DNA from: Phoenix dactylifera
Lineage: Eukaryota > Streptophyta > Magnoliopsida > Arecales > Arecaceae
Reading direction: 5' to 3'
Assembly (NCBI RefSeq): GCF_009389715.1
Contig: NC_052409.1
Span: 412,001 to 476,000 of the forward strand
DNA length: 64,000 nt
Position 1 is the first letter of the stretch, and each line of letters opens with the position of its first letter. A model generated the notes under the pieces. The model searched no databases and was not told where the DNA came from. It worked only from the letters and a program-made list of their open reading frames with translations. Of the stretch, positions 38,183-47,029 are shown piece after piece. Made by a program: the position numbers and the translations under genes.

Positions 38183-41100
38183 AAAAAAATTCAGTATTAT
38201 GAATCCATTTTAATCAAAGTTGAAGGAAAAATTGAATATTCAATGAGCAAATCATTTGTTCCAAAGTTTGATAGATCTTTTGAGAAACTGATTAATTGGA
38301 CGAGAATAAAGAGAGAGTCCCCTTCTACATGTCAATACCAACAATAATGAAATTTATAATAACAGGAATATTTGTCGACTTTAGAAATCTTGAGGGATCA
38401 AGTTCAAAAAAGTCCATTTTACTTCCTCAATAATAACCTCTTTTCCTTTTTCTTCATTAGTGGTTCAGACAAAATTCACTATATTTCTCATTCACTTTAC
38501 CTTATCACATATGGAGCCAAAAAAAATCTTTGGATCTTATCCCAATTTGGATAGATATATTAGCAGATTGAAGGGTGATATCAGCCTATTTTCAACGTCA
38601 TATACATAGTTGCACATCCGTCATATTTAGCAACTCCATATCAAGATTACTTCAAGCATGTTATTTAGAAACTTTTTTGGAAATACCGTAATGTAAGGAA
38701 CATATGAGTTTGTCATTAGGTATTTGACCAAATAAGATTGTCCAATTCCTATAGAACTTATCACTAGAATACCCCCAGAAGGAGGGTAGCACTAAGCATA
38801 TGCAAAAAAAAGTTTTCCATGAGATGGGAAATGAAACTACTAGACTCACATGGGGTCTGTGAATAATTAATTGTCTGATAATGAGCAAGGAATATCCATC
38901 TTTCTGCTGCCAAATGAATTGGCTCATTCAAAAAAAAAAAAACCCTGTCCTTTGGAAGATCAATCTCGTGTCTCATGCTGCATTATTCTACTTTGCAAGA
39001 ACTCTGGATCATTCTCGTGAAGCTCATCCTCTTTATGATAAATGAACCGCTTGACCTAAAATGATTGGGCCTGATAGGAAAATCCCAATTTAGCGGGCAT
39101 TTCGATACAATCAAATAGACTAGGACAAGGGTGCCATATTCTGGGAAATCCTCCTCTATTTGTTATGGACCGACAACTCCTTCCCCTTCTTCAAACTCTA
39201 ATTTATATTTTTCATATGGAAACCACTTAAGGGTGAAAGCGGATCAAATAATATCCGTTCGGCTCCGTTTTCATATCTAAATCTATCTGGATCTGGATAG
39301 AAATTTGAGCATTCGACTAATATATGTATCCATATCTGTCAAAAAAAAATAGATATGGCCATGGATAGACAACTATCTAATCTATATCCGAATATCCGAT
39401 TCTATTTGTAACTGTATTTAATTTTATATGACACTCATAAACTTTTAAGAAAAATAAATGACCATATTAACATGCTATTAACTTGATTTATCATCCACTT
39501 AGCAATATCTCTATAGTCATAAAGTTTAATTATCTGATTTATATCCATATTTTTGGTATCTAATTTGTATCTGTGTTCGTTTAGAATAAATATGTCTGAC
39601 TAACATCTGTATCCATATTTGTATTCGTCAAATAAAACAAATATGAATATGGATATGCTAGTATCCAATCTGTATCCGATTCGATTTTGGCCCTAAAATC
39701 ACTTATCAATAATAGAACAATGGACCTTGCCCCTCGTGTTTATGAATGTTTAGGCCTCAAATTATCAAAAAGTATGAGTTGTAGAACTGACCTCCTGACT
39801 AATACATAAATATATGGATATTACTATGATTTACATCTGTTAACATAAAACACACATTTACTTTCAAGTATATGCATATAAGAATCTAACTAAAAGGATC
39901 CCAAGATTGCAAGAAGGTCCCATCCAAATGGAAGGCAATATAACTACATAAAGAGCAAGAAAGAAAATTAGTTTAACTTATCACTGCCTATAAGAATTAT
40001 TCTCATTCATACCTTCTGGACTTCCCATATCAATGTATTTGAAACCACGTCCCACAACATATGGTACCTTTCTAAGGAGTGAAAAAATAATTATTTGAAA
40101 TACAGAAAACAAAGATAGCTTATGTGATACCAACTTATAGGGAATCATGGGACAGCAAACTAACAAAGAGGAGACCAACTACACTTAACAAAGTGGAGAT
40201 CAACCAGGCAAAGTCTACGCTATCCACTTACAACTTTCAATCTCCAGAATCTTTCAATAAGCATGGCAGGTGAGATTTTGTTGTCTTATGTAAAAAAAAA
40301 TGCTAGCATAATGTGAATTTTATGTGTTTTTATAAGATTGTCAATGTATGGATAACAAGCAAAAGTGAAAAGCTACTTATTCCCCACCCCAACCCAATAT
40401 TCCAATGAGATCCGCAAACTGTGATTCTATTATCGTTTCGAGTTTCTTTTATCGTTTCGAGTTTCTTAGGCATAGCTCAAGATCATCAGGTTCCTCATAA
40501 TAAATTTACAATATGAATCCAATAGCCCTTTATTAGTTCACTTGATAAGACAACTCATTACTCAATCGAGTCAAGTCAAAAGCTAAGCCTACTAAGACAA
40601 AGGTCAGATTTTTTGGACTAAATAGCTTGGACGTGATTAATTTTATAACATGGAATGTTGGGCGATTATTTTGGTATTGCTATTTTTCATTTGAGTTTGC
40701 ATATAGTTGCCATTGTTAAGTCTAAATACCTATATACTCTTCATTACTTTTAGAAGATTAAATATTCAAATTATTTTTAGATGTTTAGATCAGTTAAATA
40801 TTTTTTAGTGATGTATAGAAGCATATATACATACACATATATTTGTGTGTGCATGTAAGAAACACAAGACTAACCCGAGTTGCCAAGCTAACTCATCCGA
40901 GCCCAAAAAAAAAAAAAATAGTAGAGGATATGTCGAGTCCAAGTCATGAGCTTTCCAACCTTGATAAGCCTTCTAGTCATCCACTATTCCGAAAGTATTA
41001 AGCATCCTCCAACTCTTATACTGTGCTCCATCCATAATACCATAAGAGAAATACAATCAACATCCCCGAAAGTCATCTTTTGTGTCGCCTCAGGATATTC

Positions 41101-42282
41101 ATGTTGCTCTTAAAATAAAATCTGTCCCCTTCGTTTGATAAGTTCCCAAAACAACACTTCAGAAATTATAGACTACTCTTTGCCCAAGAGGTGAGAGGAG
41201 ACCCCCAACTATTAGAAAAACAAGGGATCCCTGACAGAGTATTATAAAGAGTGTTCCCCATCATGAATGTAGTAATAGCATGCCACTTGGAAGCATTAAA
41301 AGAATTACGTCCATACCTCTTCGCTGATCACCACATTGGTGCCCTAGTAGATAGGGTTTAAGGATGCGGATAATAAAAGAAAATGAATGAAACCGATTAA
41401 CAACCCATCAGAGCATCTGGAATCCAGATATACAAGTGGAAAAACAGATCGCCTACACATATTTGCTTTGTTTGAATACCAAACAATCTGCAGCAACAAT
41501 GAACGTCCTTGATATTGTTTAAAAACCCAACAAGTCTCTTTTTAAAGAAAGAAAAAAAAGGAAGAAATCAAGGAAAGCTACCCAATTGCAGCGTTAGAAG
41601 GAATTTTCGAGATCATGAAAACCGAAGGGGGAGAATTAACCACTAATGCATCGAAAGAGATAAGACCCAAATCGGAAACCAAGAAAATGGACATTTAGAA
41701 ATCAAGAAGACCAGTCAACAATTACAAGATACATGAGAACTCCATGAACCATAGATGACCGCAAACACCCACGCAATTCATCAGGACATTGCGACTTCAG
41801 AAGGAAAAAAACGTTCTCCTTTCACCCTAATAAACAAGATAACGGGATATCATACTCAAGAACATGGGAAGTGAATTTAAAATTAAAAAAAAAAATCAAA
41901 AAACGAAGGAACAAACCAGAAGTAAAACCTAGAATTTTCACATCAAATCCCACATGAACGCCTGCAAGAAACCCATGATATCCCCTGTAGAATCAAACCC
42001 AAATAAATCCTCGTCCGCAACCCCAATACGAAAATCAAGAACGCCCAAACGAGGGCAACAAGAAAAGGGCAAGCCGATAAGAGCGACTGCGACGGGAAAC
42101 CAAATCAAGACTGGATTTTGGACCGCAAGAACGAGAAGGCAGGAAGCCGAATAAAAAATCCCTCGAGAACGAGAGAGAGAGAGAGAGGAGGAGGAGGAGG
42201 AGTCTCGTACCTTCCAGCTGAGGACGACGGAGTACTCGAACTTGGTGGCGGCGTAGCGAACCCACGTCGAGAGAGAGACCAT
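30151..42282 (-). CDS. S24/S26 signal-peptidase-like protein lacking catalytic Ser and Lys, 5 exons, 209 aa
   Basis: Homologue of Arabidopsis At2g31140/At1g06200-type peptidase S24/S26 proteins, often labelled mitochondrial inner-membrane-protease-like. Exons on the minus strand: 42282-42211, 36916-36744, 30895-30712, 30469-30363, 30244-30151; 630 nt, GT-AG, in frame. Starts [18 protein letters not shown]. The box that holds the nucleophile Ser in IMP/SPase I (GxSMxPT) reads GEEMTPT (57-63), with Glu59 in the Ser position. The box holding the general-base Lys (VKRV) reads VRRL (103-106). The fold boxes remain: [43 protein letters not shown]. The tail ends [21 protein letters not shown]. So the protein is probably not a protease; a structural or regulatory partner role is inference. 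The last exon was found from splice phase and similarity: read-through would end at VQNRYS. Introns 1 (5.3 kb) and 2 (5.8 kb) are transposon-laden. Confidence 0.9.
30470..30711 (-). other. intron 3 of the S26-like gene
   Basis: GT-AG intron of 242 bp in phase 0 between KPK and EARDSR. Reading through it gives a false extension (HLYLVWVTM) that should not be taken as coding. Confidence 0.85.
31433..31564. repeat. 44-bp tandem repeat, three copies, in the RTE tail
   Basis: A unit beginning TTACAACCTTCAACATGAAT starts at 31433, 31477 and 31521; the first two are nearly identical and the third has a few changes. The duplication lies within the decayed RTE coding region and adds extra copies of a stretch that is single in the family. 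Confidence 0.85.
31820..31985 (-). mobile_element. Au-type SINE remnant nested in the RTE LINE
   Basis: On the minus strand: ATGGTAAGGTTGCTCCATTG, then GTAAGGCTGCGTGCATTTGA, CCCTCCCTAGACC, GTAGTGGCGGGAGCTTTGTG and a short T run. This is the characteristic body and 3' end of the widespread plant Au SINE family. The RTE reading resumes on both sides ([12 protein letters not shown] before; KRNFMK and MLYG-like after), so the SINE inserted into the LINE. Target duplications were not resolved. Confidence 0.65.
32641..34340. other. intronic sequence without recognisable features
   Basis: Part of intron 2 of the S26-like gene. AT-rich, no coding similarity, no clear transposon termini. A short local duplication of GATGATAGCTTATAAGATGA type is visible near 33266-33290. 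Confidence 0.5.
34351..34749. mobile_element. MULE-type MITE, 399 bp, 10-bp TSD TTCTAAATTA
   Basis: Long inverted repeat with ends GAGCCATACTGGGCTACAC and, reverse-complemented from the right, GAGCTAGACTTGGCTGTAC. The arms stay complementary through a GATGTGGGACC / GGGTCCCACATC segment to an AT-rich centre (ATATATATAT, 34561-34570). It is flanked by a perfect 10-bp duplication TTCTAAATTA at 34341-34350 and 34750-34759, which fits Mutator-like elements (usually 9-11 bp). No coding capacity. A sibling copy is at about 37780-38134. Lies in intron 2 of the S26-like gene. Confidence 0.8.
34760..36743. other. intronic sequence without recognisable features
   Basis: Remaining 5' part of intron 2 of the S26-like gene (donor at 36743). 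No exon-like coding similarity and no clear repeats beyond A-rich runs and a purine-rich (CAA)-type stretch near 36473-36520. Confidence 0.5.
37780..38134. mobile_element. second copy of the same MULE-type MITE, left end degraded
   Basis: Shares the core of the 34351-34749 element: GGGGGTCTCACATCGATGAC on the left, GATCACATCCAACTGCTC near the right, CTATGCATCA / TGATGTATAGG centre arms, and a right end whose reverse complement begins GAGCTACTCTTGGTGTAACTC. The left terminus is diverged and its target duplication is not recognised. It lies in intron 1 of the same host gene. Confidence 0.7.
38150..38180. repeat. (TA)n microsatellite
   Basis: About 15 TA units, 16 bp beyond the right end of the second MITE copy, in intron 1 of the S26-like gene. 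Confidence 0.9.
39230..39697. mobile_element. hAT-like MITE, 468 bp
   Basis: Starts AGGGTGAAAGCGGATC; the reverse complement of the right part reads AGGGCCAAAATCGAATCGGA. The interior is filled with ATATCCG / TATCCATA-type phrases known from plant hAT-derived MITEs. Possible 8-bp duplications ACCACTTA (39222-39229) and ATCACTTA (39698-39705) differ at one position, and the right terminus needs a few extra A. Lies in intron 1 of the S26-like gene. Confidence 0.5.
42171..42203. repeat. (GA)n(GGA)n tract next to a 5' splice site
   Basis: The tract sits 7 bp inside intron 1 of the S26-like gene. On the gene strand the donor GTACGAGA is followed at once by (TCC)n(TC)n. Confidence 0.9.
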
Positions 42283-44433
42283 CGCGATTGCAAGCGGAAG
42301 TGAAGCTGAGTGGAGTCGTCGTCGCCGGTCGCTCCTTCCCCCCCTTTCCTCCCCGCACTGAATGCTCTCTTCCTCCAACGTCCCCTCGCGCCCCTCGCTG
42401 CCTCTGGATCAAAGATCCCATCAAAGGGCCGGAACTACGACTGAGAACCAACCAGCCCATCCCCTCGGATCCGGCCCAAGGTTGGTCTTATTTACTTGTT
42501 TAATTAGCCTCTTTCTTATATCTCTCTCGTCAATGGTTTGTTGGATCTCGATCGCATGTCTTTTATAATAAGTTCACAAGTCACAACTCTTTAGTTTGCC
42601 TTTTAAAATAGCTTCAATGTGCCAAATCCTACAAGTTCACATCTCCTTTTACAATAAGTTCAAAGTTCTAAACTTTATTTTTCCCTTTTTTTCTGTTGAA
42701 ATGAAGGAGCATACAAGTGCCAAAGCCGTTTGAAGAGCGAGTTCTCTTCATGATTTTTCATCATACATTTTATTATATCAGAACAAAATCTTTTCCTCGC
42801 TCTTTTAAATTTTATAGCATAAGAAAATTAAACTCTTGTGTTGCATGATAAATCAAGAAGCCACAAGACCTAAGCGGTGGCAAAGTGTGTCGCTACCAAA
42901 TTCCTTTGCAGCTCAAGTAGCATGCTAATATAATTTTGATGAAGTTTCATACTTCAAATCGTGCTGGTAGAGTGTTAAAAGAAAACAATCCAACTACTGA
43001 GGGGGAGAGAGAGAGAGAGAGAGAGAGAGCAAACTGGCCCATGTAATATTATAGAACTTGGTTGTTATGGTAAGAAGTTGGTAGTTCGGAAGGACAGGCG
43101 ATGTGAAGCGGGAGAGAAAATGAAGACGACCCAATTAGCCGCTACTCAACACTTGCAAGCAGCGTGCTACTGCATGTTTGAGTCTAAAATATCTTTTAAG
43201 ATAGGAACTTGAAGAAAGGGGGAAATAGATGCCAACATTATAGCTGAAGTGGTCCTCCCAAGAGCAGGCATCAAGGTTAAAAGGTTGGCTATTGTCCTAT
43301 GGAGCTACAATACTTACAAGAGAGGCTTTATGAAGTTTATTTATGAGAGTTTGGTGATAGTAGATAGGCAAGGTATATCACCTTCTGGATAGTATTTTTG
43401 GATGAGATACTGTGTTGTTACAAAATAATATCAGAGCAGATTCGGCCCATAATCTATGTAGATTAGGAAACATTGCAACATGAATTTATTAGAACTCACC
43501 ACGTATTGATCGTGGTGCTTGTGATTAGATTTGATGGATTTGAACTCTTAACCTGACGAGAATGTTAGGCTTTAAACAAAAGGAGCATGTGAGGATCCTT
43601 ACGGGCGCATGTTTAGTCCTACATCGGTTATTTGCTGGGCAGATCTTGGATATTTATATAGGATTAAAAAATCTAAATAATACATCATGTCTCGCCTTTT
43701 AAAAAAAACTTTATCAAAAAGAAAAGATAAGCAAGGTATATGTAAAGAGAGGATAGAAAGAAGGAAAGCGAGCATATACTAAAGTTCTAACCTCCAAAGA
43801 TAGTCAATCCAACTTTATTTTGTTGCATGCATGAGATGCAGATCCGCCAATAGACCCATCCTATCATTATAGTTGATGGTTACAATTCTAACTGTGTTGG
43901 GAAATTTGGTGGCCCATTAAAATATTTTAATTTAAAAAAACTATAGATTTCTCTGACAACTCGTTAATTGTTCAACAAATTATTTCATACATTTTATGAT
44001 TTCTTGCGATTAGTCTTTCTGCATCCTTGCCATAATTACCACCTCAGTCCATGTTCTTACATGCCCCTGTAATATATAAGACATTAATTACATCCTTTAA
44101 AGTACATTGATATTTTCCCCTGATCTGGTTTATCCTCTAGAAATTCCCCCAAACATTTAGAAAAACCTAGCAAATTCTGCAAATATGCAAGCTTTTACAC
44201 CAATCTATTTATGGATAGCAATTCTGCAACTATAGTATCATGTAGATTAGTGAACTTAATAATTTATTCTTCTTGAAAATAATTATACCTGAAATTTCTA
44301 CAATATGGCAAGTGTGCTATCTACAAATAATGGCATGAACCTCTCAAATTAATCCACGATGACAGCATCTGTACATGGCCATCTTTGTCACTCTTCAATC
44401 CAAATCAATAGACATGTCTAAGATTTAAAGACA
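42283..44433. other. intergenic: S26-like 5' leader, then gene-free DNA with an LTR-type remnant
   Basis: 42283-42460 is GC-richer and is the probable 5' leader/promoter of the S26-like gene (minus strand). The rest is AT-rich without coding similarity, apart from a (GA)n run at 43002-43029 and a miniature LTR-element remnant at 43421-43720 described separately. The frames at 42035-42460 are shadows of the leader. Confidence 0.5.
43421..43720 (+). mobile_element. miniature LTR element (TRIM-type) remnant
   Basis: An LTR-like end TGTTACA (to 43422) is followed by a primer-site-like ATATCAGAGCAG (family consensus for initiator-Met tRNA: TGGTATCAGAGC). After about 165 bp without coding capacity there is a purine-rich stretch ending AAAAGGAGCA, and then a TGTGAGGATCC start (43588) of a second LTR-like segment containing GTCCTACATCGGTTATTTGC. 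The full left LTR is not visible. An old, broken non-autonomous element. A related LTR end is present in the NAC intron (45107-45213). Confidence 0.55.
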
Positions 44434-46031
44434 CTAGAAGAAAAGCTGATCTTTGCCTCTTGGAAACTTCATGCCTCCCATATTCGCCATCCCTCCATCC
44501 ACCAAGTCATGGTCTTCTATGCCCACATCCAGCAGCAACCCGAAATCATCCTGACCACCCCTTGAGCCCATTCCATTCATGGCTGCGCTGTCCGCCTCTT
44601 GGGGGAGACCATGGAGGTTGTAGTGCAATGCTGCCAAATTAAGGAAGGTGTTAGGGCTGCTGCCCTCCTGATGTGGGATCATCTGCTCATAGCACCCATA
44701 TGGCATGGCATGGCCATTCAGAGGGGATGACCCCAAATGTGATGAGGAGCACCCAATGCTGTTATCCTGATCATTCTCCATGCTGTAATTCACTGAATCC
44801 CCTTTCTTCTTCTGAAAAACTCTGCACAGCACCCAGTCCTCCTGTCCCAAAAAGAAAAAAGAAAAAAAATACAGAGTGCACCTAAATGAGAACAAGCACT
44901 GCTCTCTTAAGATAAAACTTGCCCATTGAAACCAAGGGTTCAACCACATGCTAGGTTGTAACTAAGAGTATTAAGAGGTCTTCTTGGAAGGGGGCAAAAA
45001 AATCAATGCATGTTTCCATATGTCTATGAAGAAATCAAACTTAATATAGTTTTCATTGCTAGTGTGTCCTAGGGTTTCGTGAGTGTATACATTTTTGAGG
45101 ACATGTTGTGTGAAGACACATGCAGCTAGCTATTTTGGATACTTATACAAGATCAAAAAACTCAAATAATACCGTCTAGCTAATCATTTTAGGTGAGGTC
45201 CTGGGTTGTAACATGTTGGCTCCACGAAATTTGGGTTGTTCACAAAACAAGACGCCTGCCCAAACCAAGAACATTGGTGGAAGGAAATATTGGTGTCTCA
45301 TACTTCAAAAGTTTTCCTATTCTTATGGGCAGCTTGAAGAATCAAAAATTTTCCTTTGTCTAGCTCATGGAAATCTGAAAGAAGCACAAGAGCCCACAGA
45401 AAGGAATGGAGGGAAAGTACCTTAGGGCTAGGGGGTGGATTTTCTAGCCGGAACTCGTGCATGACCCAACTAGTCTTTATCCCATTTGGAGCTCTTCCAC
45501 GATAGAAGACCAGCGTCTTCCTCATCCCCACGATTGCACGGGCTGTAGGATCATAGACCGTACGATCTCTCCCAGTGGCCTTCCAGTACCCAGACTTTGT
45601 TGCCCGATTTGTGCGAGACCCAGTCGCATACTTACGGTCACGGAAGCTGAAGAAGTACCACTCGTTCGCACTTAGCTTAGCAACCTCTGCAGCGATGGTT
45701 GATCGATCAGATTTTTTGCAGGTAGACTCTAAATATATATCATGCATACCTTCAGTCATCTAAACCAGAAATTAAATCCAATCTAAATGCAAGCAAAGTG
45801 CAGTTTTAATTAATCTACCATTTGGTAATCTACGTGTGACAGTACAACAGTGTTAGACTGAATCGGATTTTTTTTTTTTTTTTTTGGTACACTAGACTGA
45901 ATTGGATTGCTGGGAAGATATATATGACAAACCTCTGGAGTATTGTACTGTAAGAAACTCATATATTACTTTTGTTTATTTATCTAAGAAGGGCTAGCTA
46001 CATGGCTTGGTCGTGAAGAATTATTACTATT

Positions 46032-46062
<31 letters not shown>

Positions 46063-46864
46063 GGACAAAGTGTACCATATATGTTGTTAACATAGAAAAA
46101 TCAGATAATATCTTTTCAATATTTATAAACAGCAATTACAGAAAGAAAAAAAAAGAACTATATATAAACAGCTTCCTCACCATTTGCATATGTACATATA
46201 AGACTTTTGATGATCTGTTTAGAGAAATGTAGGGATATTACGACTGGTAATGCAATAACTTCCTCGGCATGCACTCGAAGCAAGCGTAATTATCTCCAAA
46301 ATCAGGTATCCATTAATATTTTTTTTGGATTTATTCAGGCGAACAGTACTTTCATCATTATTACTCATTTCTCAACGAAATGCGTGGATAATTATGAGAA
46401 CCTAGACCTAATAACTTCATAAAACCGTTCTTTAACATCAACTAGAAATAATGTTTAAAGTACAGGTCGATTTCTCATAATCCGAATACCTGTATACTCA
46501 TTTCGTTGCAAATCAAGTTTGCATCTTATGTCTCAAATTAAGTGAAATACCGACGTTAAGGCTGCAACTTATATATGAGAAACCCCCTATAAATCATATT
46601 TAAAATGAAAGATATCGATAGGAATTATATGAGTAGAGTGAAGGACTACATATGCTACGATTGAAATGGTGGCAGGACATGGGAAGACTACTCACCTGGA
46701 AGCTCCCATGGCTCGCAAGTATGCAAATTCACCTCCACCATGGTTCCTCCTGAGACTCTTTCATTTGCAACCTTCTTGTGGAGATAGTGGCAGACCAGAT
46801 CCTCATCACTCGGGTAGAACCTAAACCCTGGTGGAAGAGTGGACTCTATGTCCCTCAGATCCAT
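44434..46864 (-). CDS. NAC-domain transcription factor (NAC21/22- or NAC74-like), 3 exons, 280 aa
   Basis: Plant NAC transcription factor; the N-terminal domain binds DNA and dimerises, the C-terminus activates. Exons on the minus strand: 46864-46696, 45686-45421, 44841-44434; 843 nt, GT-AG, in frame. Subdomains in order: [20 protein letters not shown] (10-28), B to [33 protein letters not shown] then [31 protein letters not shown] then [23 protein letters not shown] (146-159). The remaining 120 residues are Gly/Met/Asn-rich and acidic ([20 protein letters not shown]), consistent with an activation region. The three-exon structure is the family norm. No miR164-like target is seen in exon 3, which the classic NAC1/CUC group carries. 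Closest subgroup is judged from memory, so no symbol is given. Intron 1 (1009 bp) and intron 2 (579 bp) hold small retroelement traces. Confidence 0.94.
45107..45213. mobile_element. LTR-end remnant in NAC intron 2
   Basis: Begins TGTGTGAAGACACATG and ends GGTCCTGGGTTGTAACA, with TTTGGATACTTATACAAGAT and AAATAATACC in between. These resemble the 3' LTR-like segment at 43588-43720 (TTGGATATTTATATAGGATT, AAATAATACATC). Probably a solo or partial LTR of the same old miniature family. Confidence 0.4.
45854..45907 (-). mobile_element. micro-retroposon: poly(A) plus about 7 nt, 15-bp target duplication, in NAC intron 1
   Basis: TAGACTGAATCGGAT (45854-45868) recurs as TAGACTGAATTGGAT (45893-45907), one mismatch. 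Between them is a run of T followed by GGTACAC. On the minus strand this is a handful of bases plus a poly(A) tail with a LINE-style duplication. Confidence 0.55.
46021..46062. repeat. (TTA)n(TA)n microsatellite
   Basis: TTA/TAT trinucleotides passing into a TA dinucleotide run, inside NAC intron 1. Confidence 0.9.
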
Positions 46865-47011
46865 ATCTTCTGAAAGGGGGGAAGGGAGACTGAAGGAAGG
46901 ATGACAAAGGCGTATGTAGGACTTGATTTGGTGCAGAGATAATGAGCTTGTCTCGGTTTGTTAGCTGTGAAATTCTGAGAACGGCTTAAATTCTTCTAGT
47001 TGAGGTGTGGA

Positions 47012-47024
47012 TGCTTAATATAGA
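47012..47024 (-). promoter_or_regulatory. candidate TATA element of the NAC gene
   Basis: On the gene strand CTCTATATTAAGC lies about 150 bp upstream of the NAC start codon, a common plant TATA-to-ATG distance. It is the best A/T-rich match in the first 200 bp, but there is no transcript evidence. Confidence 0.4.
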
Positions 47025-47029
47025 GGGGA

